Part shown: positions 19,676 through 28,783 of the stretch, piece after piece
Numbering within the stretch: position 1 is the first letter of the stretch
Layout: each line of letters starts with the position of its first letter
Origin: Shewanella insulae
GTDB taxonomy: Bacteria; Pseudomonadota; Gammaproteobacteria; Enterobacterales; Shewanellaceae
Direction of reading: 5' to 3'
DNA length: 64,000 nucleotides
NCBI RefSeq assembly: GCF_009831655.1
Contig: NZ_WRPA01000001.1
Location: 642,437 to 706,436 of the forward strand
The notes under the pieces: model-generated
Told to the model about the DNA's origin: nothing
The model's database searches: none
The model's input: the letters and a program-made list of their open reading frames with translations, nothing else
Program-made: the position numbers and the translations under genes

Positions 19676-19702
19676 ATAAGAGGCAGTCAAACTGCCTCTT
19701 AT
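19676..19702 (-). terminator. Hairpin after htpG
   Basis: Twelve-base perfect arms ATAAGAGGCAGT and ACTGCCTCTTAT with a 3-base loop, 16 bases after the htpG stop codon. The following tract is only partly T-rich. Confidence 0.75.
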
Positions 19703-19717
19703 TTACCTAGCTTAAAT

Positions 19718-21637
19718 TTATTTTCCGCCGGCTAACAACATCTTGTTCATCAGTTTAATGAAGGCTGATGGGTCGGCCAGGCTGCCTTTCTCAGACAGCT
19801 GCGCCTGTTGCAACAAGAGCTCGGCCCACTGACCAAACACCTCTTCGTCCTGCTCCATATCCAGACGCTTCACCAGAGGGTGTTCTGGGTTAAGCTCAAA
19901 CACAGGCTTACTCTCAGGTACTGCTTGACCGGCTGCCTGCATCAGCTTAATCATCTGCGAGGACATCTCACCGGCACCGGCGACAACACAAGCCGGAGTA
20001 TCGGTTAGACGACTGGTCACCTTCACCTCGGCGACCTTGTCACCCAGAGACTCTTTGACGCGCTTAACCAGGCCTTCAGACTCGGTTTCCAGCTTCTCTT
20101 GAGCCTCTTTCTCGGCGGCATCTTCTAGTTCGCCCAGTTCCAGGTCGCCACGGGTCACCGAGTGTAGTTGCTTGCCATCGAACTCGGTGAGGTGGTTGAT
20201 CAACCACTCATCGATACGCTCTGACATCAGTAGCACCTCGATACCCTTCTTACGCAGCAGCTCAAGATGTGGGCTGTTGGCCGCCGCTTCATGGCTATCG
20301 GCAACTATGTAGTAGATCTTGCTCTGACCTTCCTTCATGCGCTCAACATAGTCACTCAGTGACACGGTATGGGCCGCCTCGTTGGTGTGAGTAGAGGCAA
20401 AGCGCAACAGGCCAGCAATCTTCTCCTTGTTGGCGAAATCTTCCGCCGGACCTTCTTTTAGCACCTGGCCAAACTCGGCCCAGAAGGTTTGATACTTTTC
20501 GGGATCGTTCTTGGCCAGCTTCTCCAGCATGCCCAACACACGCTTGGTCACCGCGGTACGTAGCGCCGTAGTGATCTTGTTGTCCTGGAGGATCTCACGC
20601 GAGACGTTAAGCGGCAGATCGTTCGAGTCGATAAGGCCCTGCACGAAACGCAGGTAGCTCGGCATAAACTGCTCGGCATCGTCCATCACAAATACACGCT
20701 GAACGAAGAGTTTCAGGCCATGTTTACGATCGCGGTTCCACAGATCCCAGGGCGCCTTCGATGGTATGTACAGCAGGCTGGTGTACTCCTGCTTACCCTC
20801 GACGCGGTTATGGCTCCACAGCAGAGGATCGGTAAAATCATGGGAGATATGCTTGTAGAACTCCTGATACTCTTCGTCGGTGACTTCGCTCTTGTTGCGG
20901 GTCCACAGGGCGGTTGCCTTGTTCATCGCCTGCCAGTGACCTTCGGTCGCAGGAATGGCTTCGCCGCCCTCCTCGGTCGCTTCCTGGGCAGGTGTGCCTT
21001 CTTGCCACATCTCTACCGGAACCGAGATATGATCTGAATATTTGGTGATGATGGAGCGCAGACGATAGTCGCTCGCAAACTCTTTCTCTTCTTCACGAAG
21101 ATGCAAAGTGATCTCGGTTCCGCGGCTCTCTTTGACGATATTTTCGACGGTGAATTCACCTTCACCCGCCGATTCCCACTGCACTGCCTCATCGGCCGCG
21201 TGACCGGCGGCGCGGGTGCGCACGGTCACCTTGTCGGCAACGATGAAGGCCGAGTAGAAGCCTACGCCAAACTGACCGATCAGCTGTGAATCTTTCGACT
21301 CATCGCCCGATAGATTCTTGAAAAATTCTGCGGTGCCAGACTTGGCGATGGTACCCAGATGCTCGATCACACCATCGCGGGTCATACCAATACCATTGTC
21401 TTCGATGGTTACAGTGCCTTTTTCGCTATCGGCGCTGACACGCACGCGCAGCTCACCATCGCCTTCGTACAGCTCATCTTTAGTCAGAGCTTCGTAGCGA
21501 AGTTTATCGGCCGCATCGGCGGCGTTAGAGACCAATTCACGCAAGAAAATCTCTTTGTTGGAGTACAAAGAGTGGATCATCAAATTAAGGAGTTGTTTGA
21601 CTTCTGTTTGAAAGCCATGGGTTTCTTGATGTGACAT
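19718..21637 (-). CDS. htpG: Chaperone HtpG (Hsp90)
   Basis: 639 residues, full length. An ATP-dependent dimeric chaperone in the cytoplasm. The N-terminal GHKL ATPase carries [22 protein letters not shown] and [12 protein letters not shown]; the middle domain holds the catalytic arginine motif [11 protein letters not shown]; the C-terminal dimerisation domain is complete. AGGAAACATCC precedes the ATG. No heat-shock promoter was confirmed by eye. Confidence 0.98.
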   Translation of the reverse strand: MSHQETHGFQTEVKQLLNLMIHSLYSNKEIFLRELVSNAADAADKLRYEALTKDELYEGDGELRVRVSADSEKGTVTIEDNGIGMTRDGVIEHLGTIAKSGTAEFFKNLSGDESKDSQLIGQFGVGFYSAFIVADKVTVRTRAAGHAADEAVQWESAGEGEFTVENIVKESRGTEITLHLREEEKEFASDYRLRSIITKYSDHISVPVEMWQEGTPAQEATEEGGEAIPATEGHWQAMNKATALWTRNKSEVTDEEYQEFYKHISHDFTDPLLWSHNRVEGKQEYTSLLYIPSKAPWDLWNRDRKHGLKLFVQRVFVMDDAEQFMPSYLRFVQGLIDSNDLPLNVSREILQDNKITTALRTAVTKRVLGMLEKLAKNDPEKYQTFWAEFGQVLKEGPAEDFANKEKIAGLLRFASTHTNEAAHTVSLSDYVERMKEGQSKIYYIVADSHEAAANSPHLELLRKKGIEVLLMSERIDEWLINHLTEFDGKQLHSVTRGDLELGELEDAAEKEAQEKLETESEGLVKRVKESLGDKVAEVKVTSRLTDTPACVVAGAGEMSSQMIKLMQAAGQAVPESKPVFELNPEHPLVKRLDMEQDEEVFGQWAELLLQQAQLSEKGSLADPSAFIKLMNKMLLAGGK

Positions 21638-21738
21638 GGATGTTTCCTTCTCTATTTCACAAAAACGCTTATGGCTTTAGAGATGGGGCTGGATTTTCGC
21701 TTTTCAAGCTAAAAAAAGATAAAGGGGTTTATTTGGTC

Positions 21739-21771
21739 AAAAAAAATCCAGCTCAAGATGAACTGGATTTT
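21739..21771 (-). terminator. Intrinsic terminator of the recR transcript
   Basis: Nine-base arms AAAATCCAG and CTGGATTTT with an 11-base loop. On the minus strand the stem runs into eight T. Confidence 0.9.
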
Positions 21772-21792
21772 ATTGATGAGCTTAGCGAGCCC

Positions 21793-22392
21793 TCATAATG
21801 GCATGCGTCCATTGAAGGAAAGTGCCAGCGTGGTGCTGTCGACATACTCGAGTTCACCGCCCACGGGCACACCGTGGGCGATACGGCTCACCTTGATCTC
21901 GTGCTGTTTCGCCATGTCGGCAATAAAGTGCGCCGTCGCGTCCCCTTCCACCGTCGGGTTGGTCGCCAGAATAAGCTCACTCACCTCGCCACTGGCCAGG
22001 TGGGTCTCGAGCAGGCTCAACCCCAACTCATCGGGCCCCACACCATCGAGGGGCGACAGGTGACCTAAGAGAACAAAATAACGGCCCGAGAAGTGACCGC
22101 CAGCTTCGATCGCCAGCACATCCGCGGGGGTCTCAACCACACAGATCAGATCTGAGTTACCACGACGACTACTGGCGCAGATGGGACACAGACTCTCTTC
22201 GGTAAAGGTACGACAACTGCTGCAGTGCCCCACATCACTCATGGCACTCGACAGTGCCTGGGCCAGCTTATGACCCGCCTTGCGATCACGTTCAAGCAGT
22301 TGAAATGCCATGCGCTGAGCCGACTTGGGGCCAACCCCGGGCAGGCAGCGCAACGACTGGATCAACTCATCGACCAGGGGACTAAATTTCAT
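21793..22392 (-). CDS. recR: Recombination mediator RecR
   Basis: 199 residues. With RecO and RecF it loads RecA onto SSB-coated single-stranded DNA during gap repair. The helix-hairpin-helix ([14 protein letters not shown]), a C4 zinc finger ([16 protein letters not shown]) and the Toprim domain ([14 protein letters not shown]) appear in the normal order. The gene starts 2 bases after ybaB ends, the standard dnaX-ybaB-recR operon. Confidence 0.97.
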   Translation of the reverse strand: MKFSPLVDELIQSLRCLPGVGPKSAQRMAFQLLERDRKAGHKLAQALSSAMSDVGHCSSCRTFTEESLCPICASSRRGNSDLICVVETPADVLAIEAGGHFSGRYFVLLGHLSPLDGVGPDELGLSLLETHLASGEVSELILATNPTVEGDATAHFIADMAKQHEIKVSRIAHGVPVGGELEYVDSTTLALSFNGRMPL

Positions 22393-22394
22393 CG

Positions 22395-22724
22395 TTAGAA
22401 AGGCATCTTCATGCCAGGTGGCAACTGCATGCCGCCGGTAACCTCAGCCATCTTCTCTTTCTGGCTCTCTTCGACACGGCGGGCCGCATCGTTACAAGCA
22501 GCCGCAATCAGATCTTCGAGCATCTCTTTGTCATCTTCTAACAGGCTTGGGTCAATATCGACCTTACGTACGCTGTGAGAGCCTGTCATAGTGACCTTAA
22601 CAAGACCCGCACCGGCTTCACCGGTCACTTCCATACGCGCGATCTCTTCTTGCACCTTGGCCATCTTGTCTTGCATCATCTGGGCCTGTTTCATCAGGTT
22701 GCCCATACCGCCTTTTCCAAACAT
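22395..22724 (-). CDS. ybaB: Nucleoid-associated protein YbaB/EbfC
   Basis: 109 residues of the YbaB/EbfC family, a small dimeric DNA-binding protein. Typical features are the Met/Gln-rich N-terminal helix ([20 protein letters not shown]) and the core [17 protein letters not shown]. It sits between dnaX and recR and is co-transcribed with recR. Confidence 0.96.
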   Translation of the reverse strand: MFGKGGMGNLMKQAQMMQDKMAKVQEEIARMEVTGEAGAGLVKVTMTGSHSVRKVDIDPSLLEDDKEMLEDLIAAACNDAARRVEESQKEKMAEVTGGMQLPPGMKMPF

Positions 22725-22916
22725 ATCGAGTTCTCTTCAATATTAAAAAACTGGCTAATCTTACTGAATTAGCACCAATAAGCAATCAAAGCTGATCACC
22801 AATCTTAAAACTTATGACCTGCGAGCCCTTTCGTAACGCTCACCTGGCTCGTTGCACCTAGCTCACAACATACGATACTCGCACTAGTGACTCGCCCCAG
22901 TCATAACTGACATTAG

Positions 22917-25900
22917 CTATGACTCCTCTGCCGTCACAAAGTTCGACTTATCAATAAGCGCAATCGTCTGACCCCGCTTGCCCAGCAACTCTGGTAGATA
23001 ACTTAAGCTGTCGGGCTCCATCTCTGCCTGCATCATCTGTGTTAGCCATTGAACATTTTCATCTTGCAGTAACCCTTGATGCGACTGCTCGAGCAGTTCG
23101 CGATGAAATCGCTGACGGATCTCTAGCGGCGTTTCACGCTCAGGCTCGACCCCTACGCTAAACTCCACCTGGCAACTGCCCCCCAGGGCATTCGACAAGG
23201 CATCTTCGAGCTGACTGATGGCGCCAGGCGCCGCCAGATGCTTCTGATTGGGTTTAAGCACCAAAGGCAGTGGCTCGCTAAATGTCTTACACACGGCATT
23301 GACCGCCAGCTGTCTAACCCGCCCGCCGATATCCAGTGCCGACATCAATCGGTACCATTTAAGATCCGTATCGTGGCCGGTGATCTCATCGGTCACAATG
23401 GCCATTTGTGTCACCTGACTATCTTGTTCAGTAACAGCAGGGCTTTCAGTTGGGCGATTGCCGGTAACGGCGTTCTCATTCGGGCCTTGGTTATCTTGGC
23501 CTTGGTTATCTGGGCCTTGGCTATCCAAGCTTTGGCCATTCAGAGCACCTTCATCTGCGTAGGCCTGTACTTCAGCCTTTGCATCGACCTGCCCTGCAAC
23601 ATCTTGTACTACGGGCCTTGGTGCTATATGGCCCTGCTCTTGGAGATTAGTCGATTCAGCACTTAGTGCAGCCATCTGCCCTTGGCTTGGTTCTGGCGAC
23701 TCCCAGGGCGGCCTGTCTTCGTCGTTAAGGTATGCCGTAGGCTGCTGCGCGGAATGATTGTTCTGCGTCTCAGGCGCATTCGTCCCATGCTCAGTCGTCA
23801 TAGCCACGTTCGAGATAGCTTCGACGCTCATGGCATTATCTTGATCGTTCTGGGCAGTTTCACCAAAGCTCTGGGCAGTCTCACCACAGCTCTGGGCAGT
23901 CTCACCAAAGCTCTGGGCAGTTGCTTCCCCGCTCAAGGCTGTTTCTTCCCCGCTCAAGGCTGCTTGGCCTTGGCGTTTGGGTGGCATATATGGCTCTGCA
24001 CCAAACTTGCCATCTTCGCTCGCCTGCTGATCGCTACTCGATTGAGTCTGGGAAGTCTTAACGCCTAGGGGCTTTTTTGATCCGCTCTCGTTAGCAGCGT
24101 CCTCCTTAGCCGCATCTTCCTTAAGATCGCTAAGTAGATTCTGACGCGCATTCAGTACGGCATCGAGTAGATCGTCCTCCAACAGGTTCGGGGCGCTGGC
24201 TTCTTCTGCTGATGCCATCTCTGGTGACGAGGTGCTAGCCTGGGTTGACCGCTCAACTGAAGTCGACGCCTCAGGTTCGGGTTTATCCGCCGCTGCCATA
24301 TCGCCAGACGCTAGGCTCTCATGACCCTGCTGATAGGCGAGATAGGCTTCATAGTCGCTAGGATCGCCGGGCTCATCTTCATCTGAACTGAAATAGAGAT
24401 CGTCGTAAAAACGCCCGCTCTCCTCGCCAGGCGAACTGGCTTGGTCGACGCTCGCCACAGGCGTTTGCGTCTTCGCAGGCTGGGCCAATTCACCACCTTG
24501 TTCCGTCGCTGTTTCCGATCTTGTCGCTGGTACTGTTATTGTAGACGCCTGTGTTGAAGACTCGACAATAAGCTCGCTCTTGGGAGTTGAACCTTCTGAA
24601 CTTTTATCTTCTGAGCTTTTACCTTCTGGGCTCTTATCCTCTGAACTTTTGGCCTCTAATTTATGCTCAGTTCCATACGCTAAGCTGTACTCTGTACTGT
24701 GCGCTGGACTGTGCCCTTGGCTCTGTGCCTGGCTTAAGATCAGCTGCTGCTCGGCAAATAGCTCCTGTGCGCTCTCATCTTCTTCAAGCGCAGCCTCTTC
24801 AGTTGAATTCGCCTCAACTAAATCCGCTTTAACTCGGCCGCTATTACCGCTTAACGCTTTAGTTTGCTCGGCAGCTGACGCTTGGGTATTTTCGTGGGAA
24901 AGCTTTTCAGCACTGGCGTCAGCGGTAGTCTCGCCTGTGGTCTCTGCTTCTATTCTATTCCCAACATTGCTTTCAGCCCCGGCTCTCGAGTCTGCATCAG
25001 GTCTTTGCCGAACCTCTAACTCCGGCTTTCCCTCGACGGGCGATTTGGGCTGTTCGTTAGGCACGGGCGCTGCTGGCTTAATGGGTGTTGACGCGATCTC
25101 TTCGCCTTTGCTCACTTCAGGTAAGAGGATTTCGCTGCCGGCCTCACCCATCCAACGCTGCACAGGCGCCTCAGGCACGAAGGCGATGGCGCGTAAAAGT
25201 GCCATCTCCAGGCCAGACTTAGGATCAGGCGCATGGGGCAGATCCTGCCGGCCATTTAACAATAATTGATAATAGAGCTGCACCTGCTCGGGCCTTAGCT
25301 GTTTGGCGAAGGCCTTGATCTGCTCGGAATATTGCGATAGCTGAGCGGCGCTGGGGGCAAACTGGGTCAAGGTGATCTGGTGCAGCAATTCCAGCAGACT
25401 GCGCAGCACCTCATGGGGATCGGCGCCGAAGGAAAGTACCTCTCCGGTGACCTTCAGTAGCTGATCCACGTCGCCATCACACAGGGCTTTCAGCAACACA
25501 ATCACATGGTGCTCATCTATGGTGCCCAGCATGGTCTGCACCTGAGTGAGCCGTACCTGACCGGCACCGAAGGCGATCGCCTGATCCGTCAGACTCAAGG
25601 CGTCACGCATGCTGCCGTTGGCGGCCTTGGCGAGCAGCTTCACCGCGCCATCGTCATAACCTACCTGCTCTTGAGCCAGGATATGACCAAGCTGCACGCA
25701 GATCTCATCAAGCGTCAGGCTCTTAAGATTAAATTGCAGACAGCGGGAAAGCACGGTTACCGGCAAGCGCTGGGGATCTGTAGTCGCCAGCAAAAACTTA
25801 ACATGCTCCGGGGGCTCTTCCAGGGTCTTCAACAGGGCATTGAAGCTGCTACGGGAAAGCATGTGTACTTCATCGATAAGATACACCTTGAAGCGACCGC

Positions 25901-26249
25901 GTGTAGGGCGATACTGAACATTGTCCAGCAGCTCGCGGGTATCGTCGACCTTGGTACGGGACGCCGCATCCACCTCAATAAGATCGACAAAGCGACCCTG
26001 GGCGATCTCGACGCAGCTGGCACATTGACCACAAGGCGAGGCCGTTACCCCTTGCTCACAGTTCAATCCCTTGGCAAATAGCCTGGCCAGACTCGTCTTA
26101 CCTACCCCTCGGGTACCGGTAAACAAGTAAGCATGATGTAGGCGATTTTGCGATAAGGCATTGGTTAAGGCATGCAGCACATGTGACTGACCGACGACTT
26201 GCTCAAATGTTGCAGGGCGCCATTTTCTGGCTAACACCTGATATGACAT
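22917..26249 (-). CDS. dnaX: DNA polymerase III subunits tau (and probably gamma)
   Basis: 1110 residues, far longer than E. coli tau (643). Residues 1 to about 370 are the normal AAA+ clamp-loader part: P-loop TGTRGVGKTS, zinc module with four Cys (the last three in CGQCASC), Walker B DEVHML and sensor SRC. The last 150 residues resemble tau domain V, which binds the polymerase alpha subunit. In between are about 550 residues of Ser/Glu/Ala/Gln-rich low-complexity sequence with tandem repeats. A slippery A AAA AAG sits in frame at codons 724-726 (24072-24078). The start is MSYQVLARKWRP at 26249. Confidence 0.95.
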   Translation of the reverse strand: MSYQVLARKWRPATFEQVVGQSHVLHALTNALSQNRLHHAYLFTGTRGVGKTSLARLFAKGLNCEQGVTASPCGQCASCVEIAQGRFVDLIEVDAASRTKVDDTRELLDNVQYRPTRGRFKVYLIDEVHMLSRSSFNALLKTLEEPPEHVKFLLATTDPQRLPVTVLSRCLQFNLKSLTLDEICVQLGHILAQEQVGYDDGAVKLLAKAANGSMRDALSLTDQAIAFGAGQVRLTQVQTMLGTIDEHHVIVLLKALCDGDVDQLLKVTGEVLSFGADPHEVLRSLLELLHQITLTQFAPSAAQLSQYSEQIKAFAKQLRPEQVQLYYQLLLNGRQDLPHAPDPKSGLEMALLRAIAFVPEAPVQRWMGEAGSEILLPEVSKGEEIASTPIKPAAPVPNEQPKSPVEGKPELEVRQRPDADSRAGAESNVGNRIEAETTGETTADASAEKLSHENTQASAAEQTKALSGNSGRVKADLVEANSTEEAALEEDESAQELFAEQQLILSQAQSQGHSPAHSTEYSLAYGTEHKLEAKSSEDKSPEGKSSEDKSSEGSTPKSELIVESSTQASTITVPATRSETATEQGGELAQPAKTQTPVASVDQASSPGEESGRFYDDLYFSSDEDEPGDPSDYEAYLAYQQGHESLASGDMAAADKPEPEASTSVERSTQASTSSPEMASAEEASAPNLLEDDLLDAVLNARQNLLSDLKEDAAKEDAANESGSKKPLGVKTSQTQSSSDQQASEDGKFGAEPYMPPKRQGQAALSGEETALSGEATAQSFGETAQSCGETAQSFGETAQNDQDNAMSVEAISNVAMTTEHGTNAPETQNNHSAQQPTAYLNDEDRPPWESPEPSQGQMAALSAESTNLQEQGHIAPRPVVQDVAGQVDAKAEVQAYADEGALNGQSLDSQGPDNQGQDNQGPNENAVTGNRPTESPAVTEQDSQVTQMAIVTDEITGHDTDLKWYRLMSALDIGGRVRQLAVNAVCKTFSEPLPLVLKPNQKHLAAPGAISQLEDALSNALGGSCQVEFSVGVEPERETPLEIRQRFHRELLEQSHQGLLQDENVQWLTQMMQAEMEPDSLSYLPELLGKRGQTIALIDKSNFVTAEES
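23483..23527 (-). repeat. 15-bp tandem repeat inside dnaX
   Basis: Three near-identical 15-bp units (GGCCTTGGTTATCTT type on the plus strand) encode the linker motif DNQGQ/DSQGP. The repeat keeps the reading frame. Confidence 0.8.
23851..23931 (-). repeat. 21-bp tandem repeat inside dnaX
   Basis: Three full units and one partial 21-bp unit encode the heptapeptide SFGETAQ (one copy SCGETAQ). Neighbouring LSGEETA / LSGEATA look like diverged copies. Confidence 0.85.
24072..24078 (-). other. Candidate -1 frameshift slippery site in dnaX
   Basis: On the coding strand the codons TCA AAA AAG form the heptamer A AAA AAG, the same as the E. coli dnaX slippery site. A -1 slip would add Ala-Pro-Arg-Arg and stop at TAA, giving a product of about 730 residues. 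A perfect AGGAGG lies 22 bases upstream (24101-24106), farther than the roughly 10 bases in E. coli. No strong downstream hairpin is visible. Confidence 0.6.
24591..24650 (-). repeat. 15-bp tandem repeat inside dnaX (SSEDK/SPEGK)
   Basis: Four 15-bp units with small differences encode alternating S-S-E-D-K, S-P-E-G-K and S-S-E-G-S. Part of the low-complexity linker. Confidence 0.85.
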
Positions 26250-26573
26250 GGAACTCCCCAAGGTTGGTAACTATTACGAAGCACACTTCATTAATCAGCA
26301 AACAATAACATGCCAAGGTCCATCTCGCTAGCAAGCTAAGCGCTTAGCGCGCCTTAATTTATCTCTGTTAAGCCAGCTTGCTTCATGTTTAACCTATCAC
26401 CTGCTTAGCACGCCATTATAAGGCCTATTGCTAAGCCATCATGAGCCACTCTTTCGCTACCCTTTAGCGAGTTGACGGGGCAATGCTCGCCATCTACGGT
26501 CACCCATCAATCTAACGAATAGACGACAGGCCCACTTATGTCATCAGACTAAGATAACAAGAGTCCAGATAGC
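26250..26573. other. Intergenic region upstream of dnaX
   Basis: 324 bases between dnaX and the apt terminator. It should hold the dnaX promoter. A 14-bp perfect palindrome GCTAAGCGCTTAGC is present at 26335-26348. I looked for the signal recognition particle RNA here and did not find its conserved GGAAGCAGCC core. Nothing else was recognised. Confidence 0.5.
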
Positions 26574-26598
26574 AAAATGCCGCGGCATTGCCACGGCA
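26574..26598 (-). terminator. Intrinsic terminator of apt
   Basis: On the minus strand TGCCGTGGC and GCCGCGGCA pair over nine bases (one G-T) with a 3-base loop, followed by TTTT. Confidence 0.75.
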
Positions 26599-26636
26599 CT
26601 TAAATGATCCACATGAGTGATCAGGAGTAGACTAAA

Positions 26637-27182
26637 TTACTCGCCTTCAAACTCACACAGGGTCATCAGAGAGAGGCCCATCTCGCCAAGACGGTGCTCA
26701 CCACCGAGCTCTGGCAGAGAGATAACAAACGCCGCATGCTCAACCTCACCGCCTAGCTGACGGATTAGCTTTACAGTCGCCTCGATTGTGCCGCCAGTCG
26801 CCAATAGATCGTCGACCACCAATACCTTATCACCCGGTTTAATGGCATCTGTGTGGATCTCAAGCATGTCATGACCATATTCCAGCTCATAACTCTCAGA
26901 GATAGTTTCGCGCGGTAGCTTACCCGGCTTACGCACAGGCACGAAACCAACCCCCAGCTCCAACGCCAGCGGCGCACCGAAGAGGAAACCACGCGCCTCG
27001 GTACCGACAACTTTGGTCACGCCAAGATCTTTGTATCGATCAACAAACAGGGCAATCGTCGCCTGATAGGCCGCTGGATCTTCCATTAAACTCGTAACAT
27101 CGCGAAACATGATCCCTGGTTTCGGATAATCTGGAATTGTCTTGATGCTCTGCTTGATCAAGGCTAACTTGTCTGTATTCAT
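26637..27182 (-). CDS. apt: Adenine phosphoribosyltransferase
   Basis: 181 residues; makes AMP from adenine and PRPP (purine salvage). The family start [21 protein letters not shown], the middle [20 protein letters not shown] and the PRPP loop [13 protein letters not shown] are all present, close to E. coli Apt throughout. ATG 27182 is chosen by length; an ATG three codons earlier is possible and neither has a strong ribosome site. Confidence 0.97.
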   Translation of the reverse strand: MNTDKLALIKQSIKTIPDYPKPGIMFRDVTSLMEDPAAYQATIALFVDRYKDLGVTKVVGTEARGFLFGAPLALELGVGFVPVRKPGKLPRETISESYELEYGHDMLEIHTDAIKPGDKVLVVDDLLATGGTIEATVKLIRQLGGEVEHAAFVISLPELGGEHRLGEMGLSLMTLCEFEGE

Positions 27183-27351
27183 TACTACCATCTTTTTTGG
27201 TTTAAGCCCTTAAAAAGGACAAACTGGCCATAAGGCCAGTTTTGACTAGAATTTTCGGCTAAAGCTTAAGCTCCTTTGATATGGGTTGCAACAGCGAATG
27301 TCACAAAGCTTAACCAAACTCACCCCCAAGGTTCACAACCTAAGTTCACAA

Positions 27352-27720
27352 TCAGTCGTCTAATTCGGGAATTTGCCTGAGATAAAGTAGCAAGCCTGTC
27401 AGCATGGCCAGCAACATCAACTTCACCCACAGCAGCGGCACCAGAATGATACTCGCACTAAAACTTAAACAGGTAGCAATATAGGCCTTGCGCTTCAACC
27501 CACGGCGAATGGCGCGCTCCGTATGCCAGTTCTGCAGCGCATCGGCAAACCAGGGGTGAGTCATCAGCCAGTCATGCAGGCGCGAACTCGAGCGGGCGAA
27601 GCAAAAGGCCGCCAACAAGATAAAAGGTACGGTCGGCAATAGCGGCACTGCGATGCCAAGCAAGCCTAGAAATAGACTGCTAAGGCCTATGAGTAGATAG
27701 AAGCCCCGCTTAATAACCAT
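27352..27720 (-). CDS. ybaN: YbaN family (DUF454) inner-membrane protein
   Basis: 122 residues. DUF454 signature: an N-terminal membrane segment with LGLLGIAVPLLPTVPFILLAAFCFARSS, then a soluble loop ending in WHTERAIRRGLKRKAY and two more hydrophobic segments. In E. coli ybaN is next to apt too. Function unknown. GAGGAATTC is placed well before the ATG at 27720. Confidence 0.9.
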   Translation of the reverse strand: MVIKRGFYLLIGLSSLFLGLLGIAVPLLPTVPFILLAAFCFARSSSRLHDWLMTHPWFADALQNWHTERAIRRGLKRKAYIATCLSFSASIILVPLLWVKLMLLAMLTGLLLYLRQIPELDD

Positions 27721-27732
27721 GAATTCCTCGCA

Positions 27733-27760
27733 TAAAAAAACCACTCAAGATTGAGTGGTT
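27733..27760 (-). terminator. Intrinsic terminator of the 40-residue membrane protein gene
   Basis: Ten-base perfect arms AACCACTCAA and TTGAGTGGTT, followed on the minus strand by seven T. It separates the small gene from ybaN and so supports a real, independent short transcript. Confidence 0.9.
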
Positions 27761-27814
27761 AGTATACCCGACTTAGCCGGCTAAGCTATATCATTAACCG
27801 CTTAAGGCTAAAGC

Positions 27815-27937
27815 TTAAGAGATCAGGTTCAGGTGTTTCAACCATGATAGGGTAGCTGGCAGCGTAGGCAACATCATTACCAGCAAGAAACCAAGAAAAT
27901 AAACAAAATTAAACGGGTCTTTAAACGGCTGACTCAT
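27815..27937 (-). CDS. Single-span small membrane protein, 40 residues
   Basis: An uncalled small frame: MSQPFKDPFNFVYFLGFLLV begins the protein, one hydrophobic helix follows (about residues 10-30), and the end is WLKHLNLIS. GAGGAA lies directly upstream of the ATG at 27937; an ATG five codons earlier has no ribosome site. A perfect TTGAT-N4-ATCAA palindrome lies 30 bases upstream, and a strong terminator 54 bases downstream. These three signals make it a likely gene. The size and single span resemble small accessory subunits of membrane complexes, but I do not recognise the family and assign no function. Confidence 0.65.
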   Translation of the reverse strand: MSQPFKDPFNFVYFLGFLLVMMLPTLPATLSWLKHLNLIS

Positions 27938-27967
27938 ACTTTCCTCACTCATGATTGACAACTTTTA

Positions 27968-27981
27968 TTGATCTAGATCAA
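27968..27981. promoter_or_regulatory. FNR/EtrA-type binding site
   Basis: TTGATCTAGATCAA is a perfect match to the FNR consensus TTGAT-N4-ATCAA. Its centre is about 37 bases before the ATG of the small membrane protein. That is too close for standard activation at -41.5 with an untranslated leader, so repression or a very short leader is more likely. Confidence 0.75.
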
Positions 27982-28039
27982 TTTTCGCCGCCATTATAGT
28001 GACAAGTCTGCATGATAGAAAGGCCTAATTGGACAAATT

Positions 28040-28783
28040 TTATCTTGTGGCGATCACTATACCCCGCTGAGCCATATCTGCTAGCAGCTGCCTACAGCCC
28101 TCCACTAGCTGCTGTCTCGGCATCTGCCGATAGAGCGCCTCTAGCCAGTCACATAACGCGGTAAAGTCCACACCATCTTGCTGTCCGATGTAGGCAAGCA
28201 CCTGAGCCGCAAGCGGATTTAGCTGCAAGAAGCAGACTTCATCGTCTGCATCCCGATAGATACAGAAAAAATTGGGCTGTTCGCTTGGCGCCTCGGGCCG
28301 ATAGTCTGAGCTGATGCGCTGCACCTCAAAATAGTATTGGGCCACTCTGGCGGCCAAGCTTAATGCCAGAGGCGCCTTTTCCAGGCTCTGCTCGTCGAGA
28401 GGTTGCGACTGTCTGTTATCGGGCGCTGTGGCCACCACCAGCTCCAACCATTCATAGTGAGCCAGCTCCAGCATGAAGATGGGATCTTGCTCGCTCAGCT
28501 GATATTCGTTTTGCAAGAACAGCAAAAACTCCTGAGCGATTTCGATAAAGATCGGCGTCTGACAGTCATGGGTCACAAAGAACTGTTGAACGAGCGCCTC
28601 CCGGGCATCTTCATCATACAGGGAGCAGAGCACGGGAAAACCGCTGGCGACAAACCCCTTCACATTATTAAAAAATAGCTCGCGGTAGATCCCCATGCGC
28701 CTGGCATCAGTCCCCTGCGGCAGGGGCGATGAAGGATCTTTGATGTAATCGATAAACGACTGCTGAACTTGGGTAAAACTCAT
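28040..28783 (-). CDS. bufC: DUF2063 partner protein of the bufferin system (BufC/HvfC type)
   Basis: 247 residues. The N-terminal half is the DUF2063 helical domain (QQSFIDYIKDP, RRMGIYRELFFNNV, GFPVLCSLYDEDA), followed by a small alpha/beta domain (FFCIYRDADDEVCFLQLNPLAAQVL) and a C-terminal winged-helix-like segment. In MNIO systems this protein binds the precursor peptide and presents it to the DUF692 enzyme. The ATG follows the enzyme stop codon without any gap (TAGATG), so the two are translationally coupled. Symbol by homology of operon type. Confidence 0.85.
   Translation of the reverse strand: MSFTQVQQSFIDYIKDPSSPLPQGTDARRMGIYRELFFNNVKGFVASGFPVLCSLYDEDAREALVQQFFVTHDCQTPIFIEIAQEFLLFLQNEYQLSEQDPIFMLELAHYEWLELVVATAPDNRQSQPLDEQSLEKAPLALSLAARVAQYYFEVQRISSDYRPEAPSEQPNFFCIYRDADDEVCFLQLNPLAAQVLAYIGQQDGVDFTALCDWLEALYRQMPRQQLVEGCRQLLADMAQRGIVIATR

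Noticed and set aside
24580..25269. A 229-codon Ser/Leu-rich frame opposite the dnaX linker
   Set aside because: Its composition is just the complement of the Glu/Ser-rich repeats; no start signal.
25506..26081. A 191-codon open frame opposite dnaX
   Set aside because: Antisense to the conserved ATPase part of dnaX, no ribosome site and no recognisable motif.
26250..26636. Possible signal recognition particle RNA upstream of dnaX
   Set aside because: In some bacteria it lies there, but the conserved GGAAGCAGCC core is missing on both strands.
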